A DNA stretch of 32,280 nt from positions 1 through 32,280 of the forward strand of contig CALCVH010000139.1 in NCBI GenBank assembly GCA_937907585.1. Direction: 5' to 3'. Every line of letters starts with the position of its first letter. The first letter of the stretch is position 1. Shown piece by piece: positions 15,214 through 22,101 of this stretch. A model generated the notes under the pieces. That model made no database searches, was not told where the DNA came from, and worked only from the letters and a program-made list of their open reading frames with translations. The translations under genes were made by a program, and so were the position numbers. The stretch is from an uncultured Bacillota bacterium (GTDB lineage Bacteria > Bacillota_I > Bacilli_A > Izemoplasmatales > UBA1188).

Positions 15214-16116
15214 TTAGATACTACCTTTATCGATGAAAGAAAATGTATATGTTAATAAATCGCCTATGTTGATATTCTCATTTATTGATAATAAGACTTG
15301 CTCAACTTCTAGTTCATCATCTAAAAATTCGTATTCTTTAATGAGTTTAACATTTTCAATATCGTTAATTGCTCGTGAATTATAGAGAGCGATAAACTTC
15401 TTCCAAAACTCGTTATTCTTAACATAGCAAGAGATAGACTTTGCATAGTTAGAAATATTATTGATTGAAACAGCGTAATCATCGCCTATTAGTTGTTGTG
15501 ATAAAGGGTTATTAGATAAACCATTACTGCTTTGATAATAGACTAGATAATCTTCGTAGTGTTTATTATCGTAATCAAACGCTAACTTGAATTTTATTCC
15601 ATTTGAGAAAAAGAAGTTGTTTTGAGCGACATTTGTGAAATACATTGATATTCTAGCGATGACATAAAATTCGGTGTGTCTATCGACTTGTTTATCAAAG
15701 TAGTAAGACATAAACTCATTGAACTTCTCAAAGTTGAGTTGTTCGACTTGTGAGTAAATAGGCGCACTAGCGTTACTTATGCAATTAGTATTTGCGATTG
15801 TAATAGAAGCGCCTGCAAAACTAGAAGCAAAGTCATTTAAGAATTGCATAAACTTAATCTTATGTTCGATATTAAAGAAGAACGAAATATCACAAGATTG
15901 TGTAATCTCGCCTAAAGCAGGAATAGGTTGAAAACTGCCACTAGCATTATCAATATAGATAGGGATAAATTCTTTATTAATAATCTCATCATCGACTACG
16001 CTATCAAGAAAAGAAGCGTATGTTTTCGCTCTAAATAAGAGATTATATTTTTTGCTCGAAGATAGTTCGTTTGCTTTTTCTTCTATGTAGTGAGCAATAT
16101 CATTAATATTCAACAT
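15214..16116 (-). CDS. Putative tail or adaptor protein, 300 aa
   Basis: Family not recognised. It has a helical N-terminus (YIEEKANELSSSKKYNLLF) and then a beta-rich body with FQPIPALGEITQSCDISFFF and a long aromatic middle. It ends with strands (LLTYTFSFIDKGSI). Position after the gp10-like completion protein and before the tape-measure candidate is that of a tail-tube or tail-terminator gene. Ribosome site GAAAGATAAAA. It is 2 bases from the next gene, so they are coupled. Confidence 0.55.
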   Translation of the reverse strand: MLNINDIAHYIEEKANELSSSKKYNLLFRAKTYASFLDSVVDDEIINKEFIPIYIDNASGSFQPIPALGEITQSCDISFFFNIEHKIKFMQFLNDFASSFAGASITIANTNCISNASAPIYSQVEQLNFEKFNEFMSYYFDKQVDRHTEFYVIARISMYFTNVAQNNFFFSNGIKFKLAFDYDNKHYEDYLVYYQSSNGLSNNPLSQQLIGDDYAVSINNISNYAKSISCYVKNNEFWKKFIALYNSRAINDIENVKLIKEYEFLDDELEVEQVLLSINENINIGDLLTYTFSFIDKGSI

Positions 16117-16130
16117 AAGATTTTATCTTT

Positions 16131-16565
16131 CTATTCTATTTTATCAATTTCGTAGCGTTTGTTAATCTCGTTAATAATAAAGTTTATTGATTTAACTGAA
16201 ATAAAACCTTTATGTTTAATAGAACCAGGGTGAAAGAAACCATCGAAGCGACCACCGATACCGAAAGGATAAGGTGTTAAATCGCCTTCAAAAGCGAAAG
16301 GTTGCCAAAAGTTAGTTCTACCAAACGCTTTAGGGATATTATGCGCTCGTGTGCCTTCTTCAAGATAAACAACATAAGGTGTAGTGCTTGCATTAAAGTT
16401 AATTCGAGCAGTATTGTAAATCTTGCCATCGTGTTGAGTGTGACCTATGTTTTGAGCAGTTGTATTACGCTTTAAAAGTCCTGTCGCATAAGGAAAAAAA
16501 CCCTGTTTGACAAGACTATTTCTAATTGTTCTAGTTAATTGTAAGACATTAATTTCGTTACTCAT
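16131..16565 (-). CDS. HK97 gp10-like neck / tail-completion protein
   Basis: A 144-aa protein. The centre reads TPYVVYLEEGTRAHNIPKAFG and the end FFHPGSIKHKGFI, matching the Y-x-x-Y-x-E-x-GT and HPG...GF pattern of HK97-gp10-like proteins. These join the head connector to the tail. Length and place in the gene order are normal for the family. The ATG overlaps the TGA of the previous gene. Confidence 0.78.
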   Translation of the reverse strand: MSNEINVLQLTRTIRNSLVKQGFFPYATGLLKRNTTAQNIGHTQHDGKIYNTARINFNASTTPYVVYLEEGTRAHNIPKAFGRTNFWQPFAFEGDLTPYPFGIGGRFDGFFHPGSIKHKGFISVKSINFIINEINKRYEIDKIE

Positions 16566-16918
16566 AAGAGCATAATACCTTTAGGTGCATTTTCGATAAT
16601 GTAATCATCATCAAATAAATCTTGTGCGAGATTACGAGTTTTATCTAAATAGACACCTGTTGAAGCAACGATTTTAACTTGACCTTTAAAGATGACTTTA
16701 TCGTTAGGTGCAATCTCTACAGGTAGCGTATCTTGTGTGAATAATGAAATAGATACATTTTCATCGTATAAGCCATTTAAGATTTGATATGAGCGCACTT
16801 CTTTTTTTGTCGCTATTCGACACTTAAATTCGTATGGCTTATCTTCATAAGTAGATGAGTTCTTAACACGCTTAATCAAGACTGCTTTGTCATTGTGAGC
16901 GAACATAGGTTGTGACAT
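16562..16918 (-). CDS. Head-closure protein (putative)
   Basis: About 118 aa from the ATG at 16918, which follows the previous stop directly (TAATATG) with GAAAGGT 12 bases upstream. An earlier in-frame ATG at 16939 lies on top of that ribosome site. The protein begins MSQPMFAHNDKAVLIKRV and is beta-rich, with LPVEIAPNDKVIFKGQVKIV near the end, the barrel-like pattern of SPP1 gp16/head-closure proteins. The assignment rests on that pattern and on position between connector and gp10-like genes. Confidence 0.6.
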   Translation of the reverse strand: MSQPMFAHNDKAVLIKRVKNSSTYEDKPYEFKCRIATKKEVRSYQILNGLYDENVSISLFTQDTLPVEIAPNDKVIFKGQVKIVASTGVYLDKTRNLAQDLFDDDYIIENAPKGIMLL

Positions 16919-16919
16919 A

Positions 16920-17429
16920 TTAGTAATCATACCTTTCATATCTATCAGTCATCGTAGCGTATTTACTTGCTTGTGGAAATACACCTGCATATAGAACATT
17001 GATAGGTGTAGTAGCACTATTGATTTCGCTTTCGCTATCGATACAAATACGATTAAGTTTTTGTTGTTCACGAGATACGATGCCACCATTACTATAATCA
17101 ATATTGACTTGTGTAGCGATACTTTCGTAGCCACTATCTAAATCAGCGAGAAGTTGAAAATACATAGCGTTACGAATAATCTCTTGACCTTCTTTTGTGC
17201 AGTTAAGATAAAACTCTAAAAACGCTTTGTTATGAGAGTTTGAGTGTTCGTAGATATAACGATAAATTGCATTTGAAATTGAAATCAATCTACGCTTCGC
17301 TATAGTTTCAGTTTTATATCTACCATCGAGAGCGTTTACTACTGCTAACTTCAAGACAAATTTATGAGATTTTTTATCATAAGTCATCTCATCAGTTTCA
17401 ACAGGTTTGACAATTTGAATTTTAAACAT
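16920..17429 (-). CDS. Head-tail connector (gp6/gp15-like, putative)
   Basis: A 169-aa protein. The N-terminal strands are followed by a largely helical body (NAIYRYIYEHSNSHNKAFLE and EIIRNAMYFQLLADLDSGYE), consistent with the helical head-tail adaptor that binds the portal. It is the first gene after the major capsid protein. Ribosome site AGAAAGAGA. A -1-frame internal ORF here is only a shadow. Confidence 0.6.
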   Translation of the reverse strand: MFKIQIVKPVETDEMTYDKKSHKFVLKLAVVNALDGRYKTETIAKRRLISISNAIYRYIYEHSNSHNKAFLEFYLNCTKEGQEIIRNAMYFQLLADLDSGYESIATQVNIDYSNGGIVSREQQKLNRICIDSESEINSATTPINVLYAGVFPQASKYATMTDRYERYDY

Positions 17430-17538
17430 AATTTATCTCTTTCTAATAAAATTACACTACTCTAAAGGATAAACTTGTAGTGTGAGAGTTTTTACCAAAG
17501 GAGACCATTATATGCCAATAGCATTAATTATTATGTAA
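17430..17538. other. Gap between capsid and connector genes
   Basis: This 109-bp gap holds a 6-bp inverted repeat, CACTAC with GTAGTG around a 16-nt loop (about 17455-17482), just upstream of the connector ribosome site on the minus strand. A minus-strand TATAAT lies near 17512-17507 without a good -35. It may set the ratio of capsid to tail expression. No gene is credible here. Confidence 0.4.
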
Positions 17539-18897
17539 TTAAGCAGTAACTTTTTGAATTACTTTGACTTGTGTGCCATCACTTGCAACAGCGATAACTA
17601 CAACATAATTGCCTGCAGTAAATGTGCCACTTGTAGCACTTCCACTTGTTAAAGAAGTGAAATCGCCATTATAAGCAACGCTGTCGGCTTCTTCTTTGAG
17701 AGTAGTGTTATAATATCCTAAAGCGACTTGTCCTGAAGCAGTAGCAGTAATAGAAGAAGTAGATAAAGCAGTAATAGAAACGCTTGGATAACTTCTTGAA
17801 GCAGGTGCTTTATTTCTTAAACTTGCTTCGACAACACCTGTAAGACCTTTGATTTCAGCAAAAGCGTTTGTGAAGCCATTGTTAATAGTATCGAAGATTA
17901 AGACATTACCTTTAGCGTACCAAGTTTCAAAACCCATACGAGTTAATGGTAAGATAGTAACACCTCTAAATGTTGTTGCTTTAACAACTTCGGTAGATTG
18001 AGGCATATAGACACCACGAGCGTTTGCATAATAAGATGAAACATAACCCATTAAGTTGTTTAATGCCCCGTGTGGTAAACCAAGATATTCACAGGCTAAA
18101 TTCCATACTTGTTTTGAAGCGAGATGAACAGGCACACCATCGAAATCACCAACATAACCATTTTCTTCGATAGATGGTGTAGCACCCTGTGATAAGACAC
18201 CTTTAGCGAGTAATTCGTAGGCTGTGTTTGCACCACCTAATACGAGAACACCTTTTTTAAAGAGATATGGTCTATATTTTGCTTGGAAAACGAAACAGCG
18301 ACCTTTTCTAGGGAACATAGCAATATCGTGTTCTTCATCGCCATCATCTAATAAAGAGTTAGCGTTGAGTAATTCAAATTGAATATCAGTAGAACCTTCG
18401 CTAGTGTCAATAATAACTTGATTAACTTCGTTACCTGCCATTTCTTCTTGCCAAGTTTTTGCAACTTTACCAGCAATAGTCATAGCGTTAATGTTTAAGT
18501 TAACTTGGTCACCATAGTCTTTAACTTTTGCTTTGAGTAAGTCAACAGGTATCATATCCATATTGACATTTACTAAATCGATAGGTGTATCGAGAACGGT
18601 TAAAATGTCGATACCAACTTCAGCAGTTTCAACTTCTTTAGAACCTGCAGGTTTGTTTTGTCCGTTAATATCAGCACCTAATTCTCTTGCGCTTTGTTTT
18701 GTAGGTTTGACACGGATAACTCTAATTTGTGCGCTCTTTAAATCATCATTGATTGTAAAGCGTTGAGTAATACCACGCTCATCACCTTCGATTTGTCCTT
18801 GATAAATGTTTTCAAGTAATGTAGGTGTGAGAACTCTACGGGCAGCAATACCATTAATTTTAGGTGCGTTCCAATTTGTTAATAATTGTTCAGCCAT
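17539..18897 (-). CDS. Major capsid protein with C-terminal Ig-like domain
   Basis: A 452-aa capsid subunit. It begins MAEQLLTNWNAPKINGIAAR. The body has features of an HK97-fold shell protein: an N-arm, then long strands and the TFRGVTILPLTRMGFETWY segment. Residues about 365-452 form an extra beta domain (SVSITALSTSSITATASGQV to VVIAVASDGTQVKVIQKVTA), like the Ig-like/Big domains that decorate phage heads. Ribosome site GAAAGGAT. Directly upstream is the scaffold-like gene and downstream the connectors, the usual order. No protease gene is recognised, so maturation may go without cleavage. Confidence 0.85.
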   Translation of the reverse strand: MAEQLLTNWNAPKINGIAARRVLTPTLLENIYQGQIEGDERGITQRFTINDDLKSAQIRVIRVKPTKQSARELGADINGQNKPAGSKEVETAEVGIDILTVLDTPIDLVNVNMDMIPVDLLKAKVKDYGDQVNLNINAMTIAGKVAKTWQEEMAGNEVNQVIIDTSEGSTDIQFELLNANSLLDDGDEEHDIAMFPRKGRCFVFQAKYRPYLFKKGVLVLGGANTAYELLAKGVLSQGATPSIEENGYVGDFDGVPVHLASKQVWNLACEYLGLPHGALNNLMGYVSSYYANARGVYMPQSTEVVKATTFRGVTILPLTRMGFETWYAKGNVLIFDTINNGFTNAFAEIKGLTGVVEASLRNKAPASRSYPSVSITALSTSSITATASGQVALGYYNTTLKEEADSVAYNGDFTSLTSGSATSGTFTAGNYVVVIAVASDGTQVKVIQKVTA

Positions 18898-18918
18898 AAT
18901 ATTTTATCCTTTCATATT

Positions 18919-19440
18919 TTAGAACATTACACCACCCATACCTTTGCGATTTAAGATACCTGCAGTTGTTTCTTCGATACCTTTATCGCTAGAACCTTCT
19001 CGTTTAAGACCGATTTCTTCTTTCGGTTTGACTTCGCCAAGAGATTTAATTAAATCTTCGAGATGAGATACTTTACTAGAGAACTCATCTAAAGACTTTT
19101 TAATTCTTTCGACTTCATCTTCGAGTGCGCTCTTTTTTTCTTCTTCTTTCTTTTCATCAGCATTAGGTTCTTCAACTTTCGCTTCTTCTTGTTTTTCTTC
19201 AATAACAGGTGCGATAGGTTCTTCAACCTTTGCTTCTTCTTGTTTTTCTTCGATGATAGGTTTTTTAACAGCAGGTTCTTTGACTTCTTCTTTGACTTCA
19301 TCTTGTTTTTCTTCAATCACAGGTTTAGTCACAGGTTCAGTCTTTTCTTCTACTGCTTCTTGAACTTCATCGAAAGCACTTTGAGATAACTTGCCTTCTT
19401 CAACTAACGCTTCAAGTCTTTTTAATAATTCTTTATCCAT
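18919..19440 (-). CDS. Scaffolding-like protein with Glu/Lys repeats
   Basis: A 173-aa, highly charged protein ahead of the capsid gene. Residues 1-30 are helical (MDKELLKRLEALVEEGKLSQ). Residues about 35-95 contain three to four copies of a P-V/I-IEEKQ-E/D-E unit. Residues 100-140 form a coiled coil (VERIKKSLDEFSSKVSHLE), and the end is Gly/Met-rich. Helical charged proteins in this place act as internal scaffolds for head assembly. The repeats are low complexity and likely vary in number between relatives. Ribosome site AAAGGT. Confidence 0.7.
   Translation of the reverse strand: MDKELLKRLEALVEEGKLSQSAFDEVQEAVEEKTEPVTKPVIEEKQDEVKEEVKEPAVKKPIIEEKQEEAKVEEPIAPVIEEKQEEAKVEEPNADEKKEEEKKSALEDEVERIKKSLDEFSSKVSHLEDLIKSLGEVKPKEEIGLKREGSSDKGIEETTAGILNRKGMGGVMF
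19183..19320 (-). repeat. Tandem coding repeats in scaffold gene
   Basis: The unit encoding P-V/I-IEEKQ-E/D-E-A/V-K recurs with near-identical DNA: TTCTTCTTGTTTTTCTTC appears twice on the plus strand, near 19183 and 19233, with a decayed copy near 19300. It is likely prone to copy-number change. Confidence 0.6.
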
Positions 19441-19645
19441 TAGTTTTACCTTTATGACAAGTAGATTATCTATTGTTCTCTATCGTGAGAGAGCGAATAG
19501 TTAATTGCTTAACAACACTACACGCTAGACAATCTAATATTCTTTAAGCGATTTCTCGCTAAACTGAATATCAAAGTTAAAATTCACTTTCGTTATTTCA
19601 AGTTTATTTTAAGCGAAGTTTATTGTCTTGTTAATATTTTATTCG
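19441..19645. other. Non-coding stretch upstream of the scaffold gene
   Basis: About 205 bp without a credible gene. It holds a hairpin AGCGA-TTTC-TCGCT (19547-19560), a TTGTCTAGCGT on the minus strand near 19530 like that at 31690, and a minor TCTC/GAGA repeat near 19480. I find no convincing minus promoter here, so the scaffold-capsid operon may depend on transcription from 19838 passing the terminator. Confidence 0.45.
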
Positions 19646-19680
19646 TTAAAAATAAAAAAATCGCTTTAAATAGCGTTTTT
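19646..19680 (-). terminator. Terminator/attenuator ahead of scaffold operon
   Basis: On the minus strand CGCT-ATTTAA-AGCG is followed by ATTTTTTTATTTTT. The stem is only 4 GC-rich pairs, extendable by A-T pairs past a mismatch, so it is moderate in strength and could be read through under control. Confidence 0.6.
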
Positions 19681-19805
19681 GAGCGAAAGAAAAGCACGCT
19701 CGCTCGCTTGTATAGGGGAAAATTATGAGAACAACAGCAAATTGCCAATTAATAAGAAGGTGAGTAAGCGTGCTATAGGTAAGAACAGCGCATAATTACT
19801 ATGCG
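19650..19805 (-). ncRNA. Candidate structured RNA or attenuation leader (~155 nt)
   Basis: Transcribed leftward from the promoter at 19838-19811. The 5' end is a perfect hairpin CGCATA-GTAAT-TATGCG (19805-19789). A long-range helix pairs AGCACGCT (19774-19767) with AGCGTGCT (19700-19693), extended by CTC/GAG past a 2x2 internal loop. GAGCG (19701-19697) can instead pair with CGCTC (19685-19681), which competes with that helix. The terminator follows. There is no minus-strand ORF with a ribosome site. Confidence 0.5.
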
Positions 19806-19810
19806 ATATT

Positions 19811-19838
19811 ATTATAACAAAGATGATGATGATAACAA
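19811..19838 (-). promoter_or_regulatory. Promoter of structured leader/ncRNA
   Basis: On the minus strand, -35 TTGTTA (19838-19833), 16-bp spacer, -10 TATAAT (19816-19811). Six bases after the -10 box begins the perfect CGCATA hairpin, the same spacing as in the early promoters. Confidence 0.6.
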
Positions 19839-19851
19839 GTGCGATTAATAT

Positions 19852-20085
19852 TTATAGTTCGTTATTCGCTAAATTTTCTTTCTTAACATTGTCATCGAGC
19901 ATTAAATCTTCAGCACCTTCATCTCTTACTTTAGTATAGAAATCTAGTGCTTGTTGATATGTTCTAAAAGACTTATGAAAAGCGTTATTGCCTTTATCGA
20001 AAGTGCCATAAACACTAAAGCGATGAGATGGCTTTAAGATATTGTCTTTCATTTCTTTATCATTAATGTTTTCGTAGGTTTTCAT
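19852..20085 (-). CDS. Small head-region protein with N-terminal NxSDKE-like motif, 77 aa
   Basis: Not recognised. It begins MKTYENINDKEMKDNI, sharing the N-[VIL]-[SN]-[DEN]-K-[EQ] motif with four other head-region proteins. The middle (HRFSVYGTFDKGNNAFHKSF, then RTYQQALDFYTKV) looks like a small alpha/beta fold of the kind that precedes a helix at a Thr-Tyr-x-x-Ala turn. It has its own promoter at 20134-20106 but no strong ribosome site. It is not in the same operon as the 433-aa protein, which ends in a terminator. Confidence 0.6.
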   Translation of the reverse strand: MKTYENINDKEMKDNILKPSHRFSVYGTFDKGNNAFHKSFRTYQQALDFYTKVRDEGAEDLMLDDNVKKENLANNEL

Positions 20086-20105
20086 AAAGTAAATCTCTTA
20101 CAAAT

Positions 20106-20134
20106 ATATTACAAAGAAATAATTTTTTTGTAAA
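20106..20134 (-). promoter_or_regulatory. Promoter of the 77-aa gene
   Basis: On the minus strand, -35 TTTACA (20134-20129), 17-bp spacer, -10 TAATAT (20111-20106). A short GTAA/TTAC hairpin follows near +1. Confidence 0.65.
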
Positions 20135-20158
20135 TAAAAAGCACTCGTTGAGAGTGCT
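20133..20158 (-). terminator. Terminator after the 433-aa gene
   Basis: On the minus strand AGCACTC and GAGTGCT form a 7-bp stem with a 5-nt loop, followed by TTTTTATTT. The T-run overlaps the next -35 box, the same layout as at 8249-8280. Confidence 0.9.
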
Positions 20159-20175
20159 AATTATAAGTTGTGAGA

Positions 20176-21477
20176 TTAATTAATTCTATATGCGAATTTA
20201 CCATTAGGTAGTTCGATTTCTTCGCCATCATAAGTGTTTAAGAAGTGAGCAACACCGTCCCATTTAATACACTCATCAACAATCTTATCAATATCAAGAG
20301 AAACATAGCCATCACGAATAAGTCTTGTTAAGTCATCATCACCAAAGTTATCACGATACCAACCAACATAATCATCTTCTCTACCATTTAAGTATTCGAG
20401 ATAATCTTCTTTAATTCTTTCAAAGTTAGCACTTGAATTATCTTTTAAGACTTTATCGCCATACTCGTTTTCTTCGAGTTCATCATCGCTAACAATACCT
20501 TCATCGTATGCTTCTTCGATTAATCTACTTTCAAAGCCATTTCCTGCTTCGTTTTCAATATCATCGATATAGTAGTCATTGCTTTCTTCGTATGCTTCTC
20601 TAAACCAATCTTGGTCGAGCGCATTGTCGATTATCCAATCTTGAAAGTTCTCGGTAAATGCTTCAAGTCCCATATCATCAATATCATTTTCAATATTATC
20701 TCTAGCAGTTTCATACGCTTCTTCTTCAGTTAAGATAATATAATCGCCATCATCAGTTTCGATAACATCATCTCGATAACCTGTTCTTGCACCATCTAAA
20801 TCAAGACCTGTCGCTTCTCTTAAAGCGTAATAGTCATCGTGTAAATCTTCATCGAGTTCGCTTAAATCAGCGTATCTCTTGTCACTAATATCGCCTGCAA
20901 AACTTTCTTCATCTTCGTAGAAATAGTCAGGGTTAATTTCGTAATCGCCTAGATATTCTTCATTGAACTTATCAAATGCTTCTTTAGAGCCACTAAACAC
21001 AGCGTTTCTTTCATCGCCAAATTTGTTATATCCTTTGAAAGTTAAGCCATACTCTTTTGCTTCTTCAATATCTTCATCAGTAATATCATCTTGTGCATAA
21101 AGATAGAGAGAGTTTTTAGGTGCTTCTTTTTCGTAAGTGATAGTTCCACTCAAAACTTCGCCATAAGGTCGCCCTTGTTTTAATTCACTAATAGCAGTAT
21201 CTAAATCTTTTCCTTTGAATTTATTAGAAAGTTCAGTTTTTCGCATTTCGGCTTCTTTAGTATCTAAATCATCAAAAACACCTTTAAACTTATCTTCTTT
21301 AGGTGTTTTTTGCTTATTCTCAAATTCTTTAATAGCAATATCATCGACTTCGCCTAAAGACTTTTTGCCTTTATTAAAATCTTGCTTTGCTTGTGCTAAT
21401 TCTTTACTATCGCTATCTTTTGTTTTGAAATCAGCAAATAACTCTTTATCGCTTACATTGTCAAATTTTTGTGCCAT
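20176..21477 (-). CDS. Acidic 433-aa head-region protein
   Basis: The ATG at 21477 is chosen for its AAAGGT; upstream in-frame starts lie in the leader. It begins MAQKFDNVSDKELFADF, with the N-terminal motif shared by five proteins. A charged linker to about residue 110 is followed by a Asp/Glu-dense body (YFYEDEESFAGDISDKRY and further on) and an end WDGVAHFLNTYDGEEIEL, a signature I have seen in phage and plasmid proteins of unknown role. It could be an injected protein, a DNA-mimic antirestriction protein or an internal head component. None is proven. It has its own promoter. Confidence 0.6.
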   Translation of the reverse strand: MAQKFDNVSDKELFADFKTKDSDSKELAQAKQDFNKGKKSLGEVDDIAIKEFENKQKTPKEDKFKGVFDDLDTKEAEMRKTELSNKFKGKDLDTAISELKQGRPYGEVLSGTITYEKEAPKNSLYLYAQDDITDEDIEEAKEYGLTFKGYNKFGDERNAVFSGSKEAFDKFNEEYLGDYEINPDYFYEDEESFAGDISDKRYADLSELDEDLHDDYYALREATGLDLDGARTGYRDDVIETDDGDYIILTEEEAYETARDNIENDIDDMGLEAFTENFQDWIIDNALDQDWFREAYEESNDYYIDDIENEAGNGFESRLIEEAYDEGIVSDDELEENEYGDKVLKDNSSANFERIKEDYLEYLNGREDDYVGWYRDNFGDDDLTRLIRDGYVSLDIDKIVDECIKWDGVAHFLNTYDGEEIELPNGKFAYRIN

Positions 21478-21532
21478 ATTTAATTTACCTTTCATCGTGT
21501 TCTTCACGCTACAGCAGTCTTTCGACAATATA

Positions 21533-21561
21533 ATAGTAGCGTTTTGTTTATTATGTTACAA
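21533..21561 (-). promoter_or_regulatory. Promoter of the 433-aa gene, with +1 hairpin
   Basis: On the minus strand AAAAACTTC leads into -35 TTGTAA (21561-21556), 17-bp spacer, -10 TACTAT (21538-21533). Six bases on, GTC-GAAA-GAC (21526-21517) gives a small GNRA hairpin. The A-tract/TTCTTG element matches the early promoters. Confidence 0.6.
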
Positions 21562-21596
21562 GAAGTTTTTAATCACTACTTGAATATAATCTTTGA

Positions 21597-21914
21597 TTAT
21601 TTTTTCAAATAAGAGTAAGGTCCTGTCTTGTTTTCATATTGTTCTTTAGCAAAGTTCATATAGATTTCTTGAAGTGCATTAAATCTATCTTGATATTCGC
21701 TATTCCACTTTTGGTTTGCTTGTTTCGTAGGCAATTTATCATATCCTTTGCTTTTCCACTCATCAAAAAGACCTTTCCATTGTTTTTCGGCTTCATCAAT
21801 ATCTTTTATCTTATCGTAGCCAAATTCTTTTTTTACATCACGATAAGGCATTTTTCTTAAATCAGCACCTAAATCGTAAATTTCTTTTTCGCTTACATTT
21901 TCAACAGGCTTCAT
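21597..21914 (-). CDS. Small head-region protein with N-terminal motif, 105 aa
   Basis: Not recognised. It begins MKPVENVSEKEIYDLGADL, with the shared N-terminal motif, then a helical body rich in Lys, Trp and Tyr (WKGLFDEWKSKGYDKLP and NALQEIYMNFAKEQYENK). Ribosome site AAAGGAC. It lies 2 bases after the 57-aa gene and forms the end of the portal-minor capsid operon. The context suggests a virion or ejected protein. Confidence 0.65.
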   Translation of the reverse strand: MKPVENVSEKEIYDLGADLRKMPYRDVKKEFGYDKIKDIDEAEKQWKGLFDEWKSKGYDKLPTKQANQKWNSEYQDRFNALQEIYMNFAKEQYENKTGPYSYLKK

Positions 21915-21916
21915 AA

Positions 21917-22090
21917 TTAGTTGTCCTTTAATTCTTGTTTTGCTTGTTTATGAATAGAGTTAGATAATTTCTCTTTATCTTCTTTGCTCATACGAGCAAC
22001 ACGCTCTTTTGCTTCTTTTTTAGAGCCAACGCTACCATTAGCAAAAAGCATTTCACGAAGTTGTTTATCGCTTAAATTATTGTAAGACAT
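21917..22090 (-). CDS. Small head-region protein with N-terminal motif, 57 aa
   Basis: The ATG at 22090 follows AAAGGTAAATAT; an upstream ATG at 22105 overlaps that ribosome site. It begins MSYNNLSDKQLREMLF and carries the shared motif. The remainder is a highly charged helical pair (KKEAKERVARMSKEDKEKL). No family is recognised. It is cotranscribed with the minor capsid protein. Confidence 0.65.
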   Translation of the reverse strand: MSYNNLSDKQLREMLFANGSVGSKKEAKERVARMSKEDKEKLSNSIHKQAKQELKDN

Positions 22091-22101
22091 ATATTTACCT
22101 T

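Noticed and set aside
17512..17538. Plus-strand 8-codon ORF behind a perfect AAAGGAGA ribosome-like site
   Set aside because: Antisense to late genes, with no promoter upstream and no conserved product; it overlaps the end of the capsid gene's control gap. Most likely chance.
19724..19762. Plus-strand 12-codon ORF (MRTTANCQLIRR) with AGGGGAAA upstream
   Set aside because: It lies inside the minus-strand structured RNA and has no plus promoter or downstream gene to lead.
19650..19805. Claim that the structured RNA is a phi29-type packaging RNA
   Set aside because: The terminase here is a two-subunit PBSX-like type, which does not use a pRNA in known systems; only size and location are similar.
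21215..21583. Antisense ORFs of 60-120 codons opposite late genes
   Set aside because: They mirror the codon pattern of the real genes, lack ribosome sites and repeat over most late genes.
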